This document shows, piece after piece, positions 54,291 to 64,000 of a stretch of DNA of 64,000 nt. The stretch comes from Leeuwenhoekiella blandensis MED217. GTDB lineage: Bacteria; Bacteroidota; Bacteroidia; Flavobacteriales; Flavobacteriaceae. Where the stretch lies: contig NZ_CH672395.1 in NCBI RefSeq assembly GCF_000152985.1, forward strand, positions 1,803,713 to 1,867,712. The letters run 5' to 3'. Made by a program: the position numbers and the translations under genes. The notes under the pieces are model-generated. The model was given only the letters and a program-made list of their open reading frames with translations, was not told the DNA's origin and did not search any database. Position 1 is the stretch's first letter. Each line of letters opens with the position of its first letter.

Positions 54291-55335
54291 TTACGTGAGT
54301 GTAATAGACCAAATGGTCACCGGTTAGTTGACTAGATCTTATAGGTTGAGCATTGGATAGTTTAGGAGCGCTTATTCCATTATGGAAGTTTTGTTTCCCT
54401 TTAAATACACGGGCTTCATCCCAAAGTTCTTGATCAATGAAATTTTGTAAAGTGGTACTTCCTCCTTCAATGATCACCGATTGTAAACCTTCTTTGTAAA
54501 GCGTTTGGAGTACTTCGGTAATCAGGTTTTTATTAAAATCAACAGTTATATATTTTGTTGAACTTGTGCTTTCTTTAGTTTTTTCAGTAAAAACCAGTGT
54601 TGTAGCGCTTTCATCAAAAACCCTACTTTCCTCTGAAATTTTGAGTTCGCGATCAAGAACAATTCGCGTAGGGGATTTACCGCTCCAATCTCTAGTAGTA
54701 AGGCTTGGATTATCTGCTTCTACGGTTTTGGTCCCTACCAAAATACTTTGTTCTTCTGCGCGCCACTTGTGAACTAATTGCTTGCTGTAAGAGTTGGTGA
54801 TCCAAACCGGTTCACGGCTGCTTCTACTCTTCGCTTCAGGAGCAATAAAACCATCCAGACTTTCTGCCCATTTTAGAATAATATAAGGACGCTTTTTTTG
54901 ATGAAAAGTAAAAAAGCGCTTGTTAAGCTGTTGGCATTCTTGCTCAAGAACACCAACTAAAACCTCACAACCTGCATCGATTAATTTTTTGATTCCGCGG
55001 CCGGCAACTTCAGCAAAAGGATCAACCGTACCTATGACCACTTTTTTAATTCCTTTAGCAATAATCAGATCGCTGCACGGCGGTGTTTTACCAAAATGAC
55101 TGCAAGGTTCAAGACTTACATAAATGGTAGCTTTGTCGAGTAGTGATTGATCATTTACGCTGTTTACAGCATTTACTTCGGCGTGGGGTTGCCCGGCTTG
55201 TTGATGCCAACCTTCACCTATAATGCGGTCTTCATAGACAATGACACTGCCTACCATAGGATTGGGATAGGTGTTGCCGAGACCGTTTTTGGCCAGTTGC
55301 AGGCAACGCGACATATATTTTTCGTGTATCTTCAC
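54283..55335 (-). CDS. ribD: Bifunctional riboflavin biosynthesis deaminase/reductase
   Basis: 350 residues. The N-terminal deaminase (about 1-145) has the zinc ligands His51-Ala-Glu53 in GQPHAEVNAV and Cys78/Cys87 in SLEPCSHFGKTPPCSD. The C-terminal reductase (about 150-350) includes RPYIILKWAESLDGFIAPEA, SILVGTKTVEADNPSLTTRD and SVIIEGGSTTLQNFIDQ. It deaminates and then reduces the pyrimidine intermediate of riboflavin synthesis. Other rib genes are absent from the window. The overlapping HAD phosphatase downstream may take part in the pathway. Confidence 0.96.
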   Translation of the reverse strand: MKIHEKYMSRCLQLAKNGLGNTYPNPMVGSVIVYEDRIIGEGWHQQAGQPHAEVNAVNSVNDQSLLDKATIYVSLEPCSHFGKTPPCSDLIIAKGIKKVVIGTVDPFAEVAGRGIKKLIDAGCEVLVGVLEQECQQLNKRFFTFHQKKRPYIILKWAESLDGFIAPEAKSRSSREPVWITNSYSKQLVHKWRAEEQSILVGTKTVEADNPSLTTRDWSGKSPTRIVLDRELKISEESRVFDESATTLVFTEKTKESTSSTKYITVDFNKNLITEVLQTLYKEGLQSVIIEGGSTTLQNFIDQELWDEARVFKGKQNFHNGISAPKLSNAQPIRSSQLTGDHLVYYTHVND

Positions 55336-55370
55336 AGCCTCAAAAATACCATTTAAAAGTAAGATTATCT

Positions 55371-55850
55371 ATGTTGCAAATCAGAGCAATTAAAGCATCA
55401 GATAATGAGGAGTTAGCAGCCTTATTGCGATCCATTTTAATTGAAATGGGTGTACCCAGAGTAGGAACGGCGTATGCAGATAAAGCACTCGATTGTATGT
55501 ATGAGACGTACGATGTAGATCAAGCGGAGTATTTTGTTATTGAAGAGGATGGAAAACTTTTAGGTGGAGCTGGTATTGCTGCTTTAGCCAACTATGACGG
55601 CCCGGTTTGTGAACTTCAGAAAATGTATATTTCTGCGTCGCTGCGCGGAAAGGGTGTAGGAAAACAATTGATGGATGTTTGTCTGGATTTTGCTAAAACT
55701 TCGGGTTTTGAACAGGTGTACATTGAGACGATGCCGTATATGGAAGCTGCTCAGAAGCTCTATAAAAAATCTGGTTTTGAATACGTCGACGGCCCCATGG
55801 GATGCACCGGCCACAGTGCGTGTCCTGTACATATGCTTAAAACACTTTAA
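55371..55850 (+). CDS. GNAT family N-acetyltransferase
   Basis: 159 residues. The GNAT fold is shown by LQIRAIKASDNEELAALLRS, YFVIEEDGKLLGGAGIAAL and the acetyl-CoA loop LQKMYISASLRGKGVGKQLM, then VYIETMPYMEAAQKLYKKSG. A C-terminal MGCTGHSACPVHMLKTL with two Cys is distinctive. The acceptor is unknown. The next gene, prmC, starts on the base after its stop codon, so the two are co-transcribed. Confidence 0.88.
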   Translation: MLQIRAIKASDNEELAALLRSILIEMGVPRVGTAYADKALDCMYETYDVDQAEYFVIEEDGKLLGGAGIAALANYDGPVCELQKMYISASLRGKGVGKQLMDVCLDFAKTSGFEQVYIETMPYMEAAQKLYKKSGFEYVDGPMGCTGHSACPVHMLKTL

Positions 55851-56693
55851 ATGACGCTAAAAGCCTATAGAACGCATTTTTATAAGGAATTAGAAGCTTT
55901 TTATCCGCAGGAGGAATACGAGACTTTTTTTAAAGTTTTGGCTCAGGAGTATTTGAAACTCGCAGCATATGAGATTCCGTTGAATTTTCAATTGGAACTT
56001 GATGAGGCACAACGTAATTTATTTGACAAGGCTTTGTCGCGATTGCAACAAAACGAGCCTTTACAATACATTGTAGCTTCAACTGAATTTTATGGTTTTC
56101 CGTTTCAGTTATCGCCTGCGGTTTTGATTCCAAGACCCGAAACGGAGGAGTTGGTCGACTGGATTTATACTGATTTTAAAAATACAAGCTGTACCATTCT
56201 CGATATTGGTACCGGAAGCGGAGCGATCGCTGTGAGTCTTGCAAAATTGCTTCCTGAAGCCAAAGTCACTGCGATAGATGTTTCAGAAGATGCTTTAAAA
56301 ATCGCTGAAGCAAATGCCTCCTCAAATGCGGTGAATGTTCAATTTATCAAGCAGGATATCTTGGATTGTCAGGCGCTCGATCGATCTTATGATGTGATTG
56401 TTTCCAATCCGCCTTACGTGCGTGATTTGGAAAAAGTAGAGATCAAGGCAAATGTTTTGAATTACGAGCCGCATCTGGCGCTTTTTGTAGAAGATCAAAA
56501 TGCTTTGATTTTTTATAAAAAAATAGCAGAACTCGCTATCCAAGCTCTGCAACCTAACGGAATTTTGTATTTTGAAATCAATCAATATTTAAGTGTAGAA
56601 ACCGTAGGTCTCTTAAAGAATATTGGTTTTTCTCAAGTAGAATTACGTGATGATTTTGCAGGAAAGCCAAGAATGATAAAAGCACAACATTAA
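55851..56693 (+). CDS. prmC: Release factor glutamine N5-methyltransferase
   Basis: 280 residues. It methylates the Gln of the GGQ motif of release factors RF1/RF2. The N-terminal helical domain is followed by PRPETEELVDWIYTDFKN, SAM motif I ILDIGTGSGAIAVSLAKLL, and the NPPY active site in DVIVSNPPYVRDLEKVEIKA near residue 185. FYKKIAELAIQALQPNGILY is also typical. It follows the GNAT gene without a gap and shares one base with the LOG gene. Confidence 0.93.
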   Translation: MTLKAYRTHFYKELEAFYPQEEYETFFKVLAQEYLKLAAYEIPLNFQLELDEAQRNLFDKALSRLQQNEPLQYIVASTEFYGFPFQLSPAVLIPRPETEELVDWIYTDFKNTSCTILDIGTGSGAIAVSLAKLLPEAKVTAIDVSEDALKIAEANASSNAVNVQFIKQDILDCQALDRSYDVIVSNPPYVRDLEKVEIKANVLNYEPHLALFVEDQNALIFYKKIAELAIQALQPNGILYFEINQYLSVETVGLLKNIGFSQVELRDDFAGKPRMIKAQH

Positions 56694-57283
56694 TGAACGA
56701 TTTAAAATCAATATGTGTCTTTTGCGGAAGCAGTGAAGGCACAGATCCAAAAATAATAGAACAAGCAAGTCTGCTTGGTCAAAAACTGGCAGCACATCAA
56801 CTCACACTGATTTATGGTGGTTCGCAATTGGGGATTATGGGTAAAGTGGCTAAGGCGAGTTTGGCAAATGGAGGCAAAGCTATTGGGATTATCCCAGAAT
56901 TTTTAAAGACCAAAGAAATTGTATATCCTGATCTGGACGAAATTATTACAACCCAAAATATGCACGAGCGCAAGCTTAAAATGCAAGAAATGAGTGACGG
57001 TTTTATTACGCTTCCCGGTGGCTTTGGAACCTTTGAAGAGCTCTTTGAGATCATTACCTGGAGTCAGTTGGGATTGCATCATAAACCCATAGGCTTGCTC
57101 AATACCAATGGATTTTACGATCACTTGATCGCAATGTTGGATGAGATGGTAAAACGTGGTTTTTTAAATAAAAACAATCGCGAACTCTTAATTGAAGATG
57201 CTGATGTAGAGCGTTTGCTTCAGAAAATGAAAGCCTTTGAACCTGATCACACTTCAAAATTTTTAAAGCCCGAAAATACTTAA
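56693..57283 (+). CDS. LOG family protein (cytokinin-riboside-monophosphate phosphoribohydrolase-like)
   Basis: 196 residues with the Rossmann-like LOG fold. Seen are ICVFCGSSEGTDP at the start, LIYGGSQLGIMGKVAKASLA, ERKLKMQEMSDGFITLPGGF and the PGGxGTxxE catalytic motif GGFGTFEELFEIITWSQLGL. The family cleaves the N-glycosidic bond of nucleoside 5'-monophosphates. In bacteria it commonly acts on AMP-like compounds, so cytokinin making should not be assumed. It is linked by one shared base to prmC. Confidence 0.9.
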   Translation: MNDLKSICVFCGSSEGTDPKIIEQASLLGQKLAAHQLTLIYGGSQLGIMGKVAKASLANGGKAIGIIPEFLKTKEIVYPDLDEIITTQNMHERKLKMQEMSDGFITLPGGFGTFEELFEIITWSQLGLHHKPIGLLNTNGFYDHLIAMLDEMVKRGFLNKNNRELLIEDADVERLLQKMKAFEPDHTSKFLKPENT

Positions 57284-57289
57284 AGATAC

Positions 57290-57811
57290 ATGAGGTGGTT
57301 GGTGCTGGCTGTTTTCTTTGTTTGTACATCTTGTTTGACGCGTGATGAGCGCATCAGTGAATTTCAAATTGAATTAGGACTGGAAAAAGCAAAAGCCTTG
57401 AATGCGTTGGTAGCTCATTTTGAACTTCAATTGAACGGTATTTATCCATCACTGCCTTTAGAAAAGGCATATTTGGCATTGTTTAAAGATTTAGAGTCTG
57501 GCAATTTTAGTGCGCATCAAAAGCTTAAGGTTCTTCCAGAATCTTTAGAAGAAGTTTACGAAGCATCGGGTTTACACGCAGATGTACATCAAGAAAATCA
57601 TCAACCGCTTAAAATCAACGAGGATGGCATCTTCTTTAAGATGATGCGTTCACAAAGCTATTATAATGAATTGATCTCAGAGTATTTCTGGGTTTTAGAA
57701 GAGGTTGGGCCTATTAATGATGCTCAATTTGCTTCGGGGATGCTAAAGTTTAATTTTGACCCCAAAAATTATTTTCACAAACGACTGGTTGTATTTCAGT
57801 TTTTGCCTTAA
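57290..57811 (+). CDS. Small lipoprotein of unknown function
   Basis: 173 residues with a signal peptide ending at a lipobox-like FVCTSC (residues about 10-15). The mature part is helical with a conserved-looking C-terminus (MMRSQSYYNELISEYFWVLE, FDPKNYFHKRLVVFQFLP). I recognise no domain. It lies 6 bases after the LOG gene, so it is probably the last member of the GNAT-prmC-LOG run, before ligA. Confidence 0.6.
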   Translation: MRWLVLAVFFVCTSCLTRDERISEFQIELGLEKAKALNALVAHFELQLNGIYPSLPLEKAYLALFKDLESGNFSAHQKLKVLPESLEEVYEASGLHADVHQENHQPLKINEDGIFFKMMRSQSYYNELISEYFWVLEEVGPINDAQFASGMLKFNFDPKNYFHKRLVVFQFLP

Positions 57812-57864
57812 ATCAAATTCTATGATTCTGGCAAAGCCGAAATTTACATCCTGCTAATTTTTAG

Positions 57865-59862
<1,998 letters not shown>

Positions 59863-60019
59863 TTAATTTAACTTGTAAAAAACCTGTTTCTACTATTCGG
59901 TTTCTCTTTAATTATTGATTAACCAAAATATTTATAGTAAACACTGTAAATTTTAAATAGACTAAATGTATGTTGATCTAATGAGATGAACATCTGAAAA
60001 CTCAAAAGAGCATTTATAA

Positions 60020-60709
60020 ATGAAATCTAACTACTTGCTGTTTGCTTATATTCTTACTGCTGTGGTTGAATTGGTGCTGCTGGGGTGTGACTTGAGTTTC
60101 TCTATTTATTTGCGCCCTATTTGTGTTGTTCTCATTTATAGCTACTATGTAGTTAGTGTGAAAAAGCACAACTTCTTTTTATTGTTTTATTTGACTTGTG
60201 AGCTGATCAACGAAATGTTCTTTTTAATAGATTTTACAAGATATTTTACTTTGGTTATGCTGTGCTATAGTCTGGCAACTTTTTCTATGTTGCATCATTT
60301 ATGGCCACTCTATACCAAAGCAAATTTTAAAACGGAACTTAATGAGCTTTTGCGGCCGTTGTTAGGGCTTATAGCAGTTATGTATATCTTTTGGGAATTA
60401 ACTTTTATGGTTTTTGACAACCTCCCGAATAATCTTGTTTTTTTTCCGGCCTTGCTGGCGCTTTTGTCTTGGTTGTTTTTCTGTACACTAATACCTGTAA
60501 AAAACAAACATCCAGATAATTTTGCGTTATATATAATGGGTGGTGCAATGGGGGTTATGGCTCCTTCTATGTTTATCTATGAATTTTTATGGTCTAAGGC
60601 TGTTGTGCTCTACTTCTCCTTATTTTCTATGATAATTTTAAAGATTTTCTTAGTAACGTATCTAATCAAATTGCAAAATATCTTAAAATCACGTGAGGAA
60701 TATTTTTAA
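60020..60709 (+). CDS. Multi-pass membrane protein A of a tandem paralogous pair (YhhN-like?)
   Basis: 229 residues, seven or eight hydrophobic helices. It parallels the next gene throughout: VVSVKKHNFFLLFYLTCELI here against TALKRHNIVFAIFLLTAYIG there, and LIPVKNKHPDNFALYIMGG against LIPLRNRHPSNVYLYLIGG. Helix number and the charged KH/RHP loops faintly recall the YhhN/TMEM86 lysoplasmalogenase family, but I would not assert that. No other motif is visible. Each gene has its own start and a 64-base spacer separates them. Confidence 0.72.
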   Translation: MKSNYLLFAYILTAVVELVLLGCDLSFSIYLRPICVVLIYSYYVVSVKKHNFFLLFYLTCELINEMFFLIDFTRYFTLVMLCYSLATFSMLHHLWPLYTKANFKTELNELLRPLLGLIAVMYIFWELTFMVFDNLPNNLVFFPALLALLSWLFFCTLIPVKNKHPDNFALYIMGGAMGVMAPSMFIYEFLWSKAVVLYFSLFSMIILKIFLVTYLIKLQNILKSREEYF

Positions 60710-60773
60710 AAGTAGTTTATGGTAGTAAGTATGTTTATATTGCACTGATTTATCATAGCTTAGATTTGAAGTA

Positions 60774-61487
60774 ATGACAAATAGAATTAGATCATTCAAA
60801 CCTTCACAGGTTTTGCTTACAGGTATGTTGTGTTGCCTGTTATTTATTGTGGGTACTAGTTATGGGCTTGGCTTGGGCTCATACATTCAGCCTTTCTTTT
60901 ATTTATTTTTCTACTTCTATTATTATACCGCTTTAAAGCGGCATAATATCGTTTTTGCAATATTTCTTCTTACCGCTTATATAGGCGAGGTTTTTTTAAT
61001 AATAGATGTTCATAAATATTTTGTAGAGATTATCGTGATGTTCATTTTGGCAGCCTCTGCAATGCTTTATACTTTTTTACCAATTTTGAAGTTAAAATCT
61101 CGTAAAATAACTAAAGAGATGATTGTAGAGCCGGGTATTGGCCTTATTTTCTGTGTGTATACAGTTATCTATCTTATGACTATGTATTATGAGTTGGTCC
61201 CAAATAAATTCTTATTTATTTCTGGATCGATCTTATTGTTGTTTTTTACTATGGTTTGCTTCTTGATTCCTTTAAGAAACAGGCATCCAAGTAATGTTTA
61301 TCTTTATTTGATAGGAGGCGGATTGCTTGTTGAAGCAATATTATCTTTTGTATATACCTATAGTCTCTCAATTCCTATCATTGCTGTTGGAACCAAAATT
61401 GCTATATGTGTGCACAAAACCTGCGTGACGCTATACTTTGTGAGTATAGACGAGGTTTGTTCAGACGAGAGTCGAGAAGGCTATTAA
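60774..61487 (+). CDS. Multi-pass membrane protein B of a tandem paralogous pair (YhhN-like?)
   Basis: 237 residues, again seven or eight hydrophobic helices (SFKPSQVLLTGMLCCLLFIV first). The middle parallels the preceding gene in helix spacing and in the loops RHN and RNRHPSN. It ends with a polar tail (EVCSDESREGY). Its last 4 bases overlap the convergent phosphoesterase gene. The duplication is evident from sequence; the function is unknown. Confidence 0.72.
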   Translation: MTNRIRSFKPSQVLLTGMLCCLLFIVGTSYGLGLGSYIQPFFYLFFYFYYYTALKRHNIVFAIFLLTAYIGEVFLIIDVHKYFVEIIVMFILAASAMLYTFLPILKLKSRKITKEMIVEPGIGLIFCVYTVIYLMTMYYELVPNKFLFISGSILLLFFTMVCFLIPLRNRHPSNVYLYLIGGGLLVEAILSFVYTYSLSIPIIAVGTKIAICVHKTCVTLYFVSIDEVCSDESREGY

Positions 61488-62392
61488 ACCGTGATGGTAC
61501 GAGCGTTATTTGAAATGCTTCCGTCTAGGTTGAAGGTGAAATCGATTCTTCCTAAATTGATCCCGGCCCAACCTACTTGATTTACAAGAACTTCAACACC
61601 ATCTGCATTATTTACGATAACCGGTTTGTCTAAAAATGTATGTGTATGCCCGCCAATGATCAAATCGATATTACGCGTTTTTTCAGCCAGTTTAATGTCT
61701 GAAATCTTATCAAACTTATAATCATAGCCCAGATGTGATAAACAAATAACCAGATCACATTGTTCTTCCTCCTTTAGAATTCTGCTCATATCCTGTGCAA
61801 TTTCAACAGGATCCAAATATTCTGTTTCTTTGCTTAAAGCTTTGGTAACCAAACCTTCAAGTTGAATTCCTAATCCAAAAACACCAATTTTGATTCCGTC
61901 TTTTATAAAAACTTCGTAAGGTTTGGTGAGTCCTTCCATAGTTGTATTAGTAAAGTCATAATTGGCACTCAGCATTTTAAAGCTTGCATTAGGCATTTGG
62001 GCTGCCAACCCGCCAACGCCATTGTCAAAATCGTGATTACCTATGGTTGCCGCATCATACTTAAGTAGACTCATTAATTTAAACTCCAGCTCACCTCCAT
62101 AGAAATTAAAATAAGGGGTTCCTTGAAAAATATCTCCCGCATCTAACAAAAGGGTGTTGGGATTTTCTTTTCGAATGGCTTCAACAAGGGTGAGTCTGCG
62201 GGCAACACCTCCTTGATTGGGATGCAAAGCGTCCTCCGGAGAAAAAGGATCTATATGACTATGCACATCGTTAGTATGCAAAATGGTAATTGTTTTTGTC
62301 TTTTTGGTTTCAGCAAAAAGATCAAAGCTGGGTAATGCAGAAATTGCTGCGGTTGCAATTCCGGTTTGTTTTATAAAAGTTCTTCTTATCAT
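61484..62392 (-). CDS. Metallophosphoesterase, N-terminal half of a split 5'-nucleotidase
   Basis: 302 residues. A twin-arginine-like signal (RRTFIKQTGIATAAISALPS) precedes a calcineurin-like metal-binding domain: ILHTNDVHSHIDPFSP, LLLDAGDIFQGTPYFNFY, ATIGNHDFDNGVGG, LVICLSHLGYDYKFDK and IDLIIGGHTHTFL. These supply the two-metal site of UshA-type nucleotidases. The C-terminal substrate-binding domain of UshA is not here but encoded by the gene immediately upstream (2-base gap), so the two proteins probably work together in the periplasm. Confidence 0.88.
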   Translation of the reverse strand: MIRRTFIKQTGIATAAISALPSFDLFAETKKTKTITILHTNDVHSHIDPFSPEDALHPNQGGVARRLTLVEAIRKENPNTLLLDAGDIFQGTPYFNFYGGELEFKLMSLLKYDAATIGNHDFDNGVGGLAAQMPNASFKMLSANYDFTNTTMEGLTKPYEVFIKDGIKIGVFGLGIQLEGLVTKALSKETEYLDPVEIAQDMSRILKEEEQCDLVICLSHLGYDYKFDKISDIKLAEKTRNIDLIIGGHTHTFLDKPVIVNNADGVEVLVNQVGWAGINLGRIDFTFNLDGSISNNARTITV

Positions 62393-62394
62393 AA

Positions 62395-63147
62395 TTACTC
62401 TTGTATAAATCGGTCATCTCTAACGGGGGCAATCGTGTCTTTGGCTTTAAAATAGTCAACCAAAATAGTTCTGATTTTGTAATCTAAAACTTCCATGCTT
62501 ACAGGTTTACTAAAAAACGTCATTCGGTCTCCGCCTTGTTGTAGATAATCATTGGTGGCGACAAAATAGGTTTTGCCCTCTTCAACAGGTTTGCCATTGA
62601 TGGTGGTAGATTTAAGCTTTTCATCTTGATCTAGAATGATCTGCATATTTGAGATAGGATGTGCTTTGCCCGATTCTAAATAGGAAAACATTTCTTTGAT
62701 CTGGTCACTGCTCAATTCAACTACCACGACACTATTTTCAAAAGGCATAATGTCAAAAGCGGTACGCATAGTTACATCGCCTGCATTTAAGGTAGATCGT
62801 ATACCGCCGTGATTAAGCAAAACTGCATCGATCTCCTTTCCGGTACGTTTTTTAAATACAGGATTACTCAATTCATAAACAGCGTCTGCCATCATATTAC
62901 CAATGGCGGTATTATACGGGCCTTCGCTTTTAGATAAGCTCGTAGGCGCGTATGCGAGCACGGCGCCCATTTCTTCGTCAATGCGTTGTCGATATGGAGC
63001 GATGTATTCTAAAATGGCTTCGTCACCTTTTAAACTATCGGTTATGGCGATTTGTTTGCCGTTGATTTGTGTGAGTGTTGCTTGTGAATCTTTGCAGCCA
63101 ACTGCGATGCTTGCAAGAAAAAGAAGGGAAAAGAATCGAATCATCAA
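62395..63147 (-). CDS. Lipoprotein, C-terminal domain of a split 5'-nucleotidase
   Basis: 250 residues with a lipoprotein signal (IAVGCKDSQA lipobox). The body is the UshA-type 5'-nucleotidase C-terminal domain: YNTAIGNMMADAVYE, AVLLNHGGIRSTLNAGDVTM, DIMPFENSVVVVELSSDQIK, NGKPVEEGKTYFVATNDYLQ and GGDRMTFFSKP. It lacks the metal-binding half, which is the next gene 2 bases downstream. As a lipoprotein it is membrane-anchored while its partner is Tat-exported, so pairing would tether the enzyme. Confidence 0.88.
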   Translation of the reverse strand: MMIRFFSLLFLASIAVGCKDSQATLTQINGKQIAITDSLKGDEAILEYIAPYRQRIDEEMGAVLAYAPTSLSKSEGPYNTAIGNMMADAVYELSNPVFKKRTGKEIDAVLLNHGGIRSTLNAGDVTMRTAFDIMPFENSVVVVELSSDQIKEMFSYLESGKAHPISNMQIILDQDEKLKSTTINGKPVEEGKTYFVATNDYLQQGGDRMTFFSKPVSMEVLDYKIRTILVDYFKAKDTIAPVRDDRFIQE

Positions 63148-63163
63148 GGATTAAATAAAAGAT

Positions 63164-63192
63164 TTGCTTTGCGCGATAATTAATTACATTTG
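63164..63192 (+). promoter_or_regulatory. Promoter of the DUF6913-dapA operon
   Basis: TTG (63164-63166), 18 bases, then TACATTTG (63185-63192) matches TTG-N18-TAnnTTTG. The first start codon is 17 bases downstream. Confidence 0.75.
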
Positions 63193-63209
63193 CGCCAAAA
63201 CAAATTTAG

Positions 63210-63728
63210 ATGTTTTTAAACGGATTGAAGCACAATTTGCTTAAAACTAAGGTTAACAAAACCCGTCAAAAACCTATTCAAACAAGGCAGTCTACTTGTA
63301 TTCAAACGGTTGGTGTTTTGGTTGATGCGAGGTTTTTTGAGGAGTGGTCAGGTTTGAAAAAAATGATTGATAACCTGTCGCAATCTGTTGAAAATAAGAT
63401 CGTTTTTTATACTGAAAAGAAAGAGGTAAACACCGCTGAAAATCAAATCGCACTAAGAGCTAACGATTTTAGTCTTGTAGGAGGTTTAAAAAATCCAGAG
63501 GTAGAAGCGTTTGTAAAGAAACCTTTTGACCTCTTGATAAGCTATTACAGTACAGAAAATGTATTTTTGGATTTCGTTTCGGCACAATCCAATGCCTTGT
63601 TTCGAGTAGGTGTTTCTGAGGATATGATGGAATTTAATGATCTCACGATTAAAACTCCATTAAATCAGATAGATGTGTTTGAAAGGGAGCTGATCAACTA
63701 TTTAAAAATATTAAAACGCATAAAATAA
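63210..63728 (+). CDS. DUF6913 family protein, unknown function
   Basis: 172 residues. No signal peptide or membrane helix; the N-terminus is basic ([16 protein letters not shown]). Strand-helix patterning such as [20 protein letters not shown] and [20 protein letters not shown] suggests a compact alpha/beta fold. I recognise it only as the flavobacterial DUF6913 group that commonly precedes dapA. dapA starts 1 base after its stop, so the two form an operon. Confidence 0.65.
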   Translation: MFLNGLKHNLLKTKVNKTRQKPIQTRQSTCIQTVGVLVDARFFEEWSGLKKMIDNLSQSVENKIVFYTEKKEVNTAENQIALRANDFSLVGGLKNPEVEAFVKKPFDLLISYYSTENVFLDFVSAQSNALFRVGVSEDMMEFNDLTIKTPLNQIDVFERELINYLKILKRIK

Positions 63729-63729
63729 C

Positions 63730-64000
63730 ATGCAGGAATTGAGAGGAACCGGTGTAGCATTAGCCACTCCGTTTAATGAAGATTTGAGTGTAGATTTTGA
63801 CGGTCTTGCCAAATTAATTGACTACAACATCGACGGTGGTGTAGATTATCTTGTGGTAATGGGAACCACGGCTGAAAATGCCACCTTATCCGCCCAAGAG
63901 AAAGACGCTGTAATCAAGAAAGCGATCGAAGTGAATGCAGGTAGATTGCCTTTGGTTTTAGGTGTAGGAGGGAACAATACCGCTGCAGTCATCAATGAAT
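63730..64000 (+). CDS. dapA: 4-hydroxy-tetrahydrodipicolinate synthase, start only
   Basis: The frame begins with ATG at 63730 ([20 protein letters not shown]) and runs to the window end; about 90 of roughly 290 residues are visible. It carries the DapA signature [15 protein letters not shown] (catalytic-site Thr residues of GTTxE) and [13 protein letters not shown]. It condenses aspartate semialdehyde with pyruvate in lysine and diaminopimelate synthesis, the pathway that also uses DapF at 45631. The Schiff-base Lys lies outside the window. Confidence 0.93.
   Translation, partial: MQELRGTGVALATPFNEDLSVDFDGLAKLIDYNIDGGVDYLVVMGTTAENATLSAQEKDAVIKKAIEVNAGRLPLVLGVGGNNTAAVINE

Noticed and set aside
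61484..63147. 5'-nucleotidase as a frameshifted pseudogene
   Set aside because: Both halves have complete signal peptides of their own and a proper stop and start 2 bases apart, which indicates two real genes.

Overview
The window reads as chromosomal DNA of a member of the Bacteroidota, most likely a marine-type Flavobacteriaceae. The reasons are SusC/SusD and DUF4249/TonB-receptor pairs, flavobacterial families such as DUF4199, DUF6095 and DUF6913, a monomeric isocitrate dehydrogenase, a type B ribosomal protein L31, and several upstream regions carrying the Bacteroidota promoter pattern TTG-N17-19-TAnnTTTG. The genus cannot be fixed from the sequence. Genes are dense, most are housekeeping, and I saw no prophage, insertion sequence, CRISPR array, rRNA or tRNA gene.

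Layout. 1-3606: a minus-strand cluster with a truncated aldo/keto reductase, a CBM9-like lipoprotein, an MFS transporter and a TolB-like propeller. 3637-4207: two direct copies of a palindromic repeat around a small GIY-YIG gene. 4226-12671: a fatty acid beta-oxidation block (fadE, fadA, fadN-like, a MarR regulator and an acyl-CoA ligase), with a four-helix-bundle gene and AGACT-type repeats inserted between fadN and fadA. 13109-17946: an orphan SusC/SusD pair. 17972-22986: a beta-barrel protein, a small membrane-anchored protein and purL. 23097-25533: rsmB and a divergent Asp-box propeller lipoprotein. 25565-27077: an ECF sigma factor, a likely anti-sigma protein and a Spy-like periplasmic protein. 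27422-32708: an MsbA-type ABC exporter, phosphoglucomutase, a GT2 glycosyltransferase and DUF4199. 32851-37529: rpmE2, DUF6095, murQ and a DUF4249/TonB-receptor pair. 37549-45496: icd, a candidate RNA gene, rplS, trmD, a coiled-coil protein, a long-form gap, a second candidate RNA and htrA. 45601-48911: dapF, a GNAT, mltG and a lysozyme-like protein. 48910-55335: a tetrapyrrole-methylase-type methyltransferase, a low-molecular-weight phosphatase, dnaA, a thioesterase, a YigZ protein, an EamA permease, a HAD phosphatase and ribD. 55371-59862: a GNAT, prmC, a LOG protein, a small lipoprotein and ligA. 60020-64000: two tandem paralogous membrane proteins, a 5'-nucleotidase split over two genes, DUF6913 and the start of dapA.

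How the genes fit together. The ligase activates fatty acids and FadE/FadN/FadA degrade them to acetyl-CoA, probably under the MarR protein, whose upstream region holds a 20-bp near-perfect palindrome. DapF and DapA belong to lysine/diaminopimelate synthesis, next to peptidoglycan genes (mltG, the lysozyme-like protein) and not far from murQ.

The least expected items are two strongly foldable intergenic RNAs (about 40052-40170 and 43925-44098, both minus strand), the repeat-flanked GIY-YIG gene, and the repeat-associated four-helix-bundle gene inside the fad operon. No wholly new multi-gene system was evident; these are leads, not proven discoveries.
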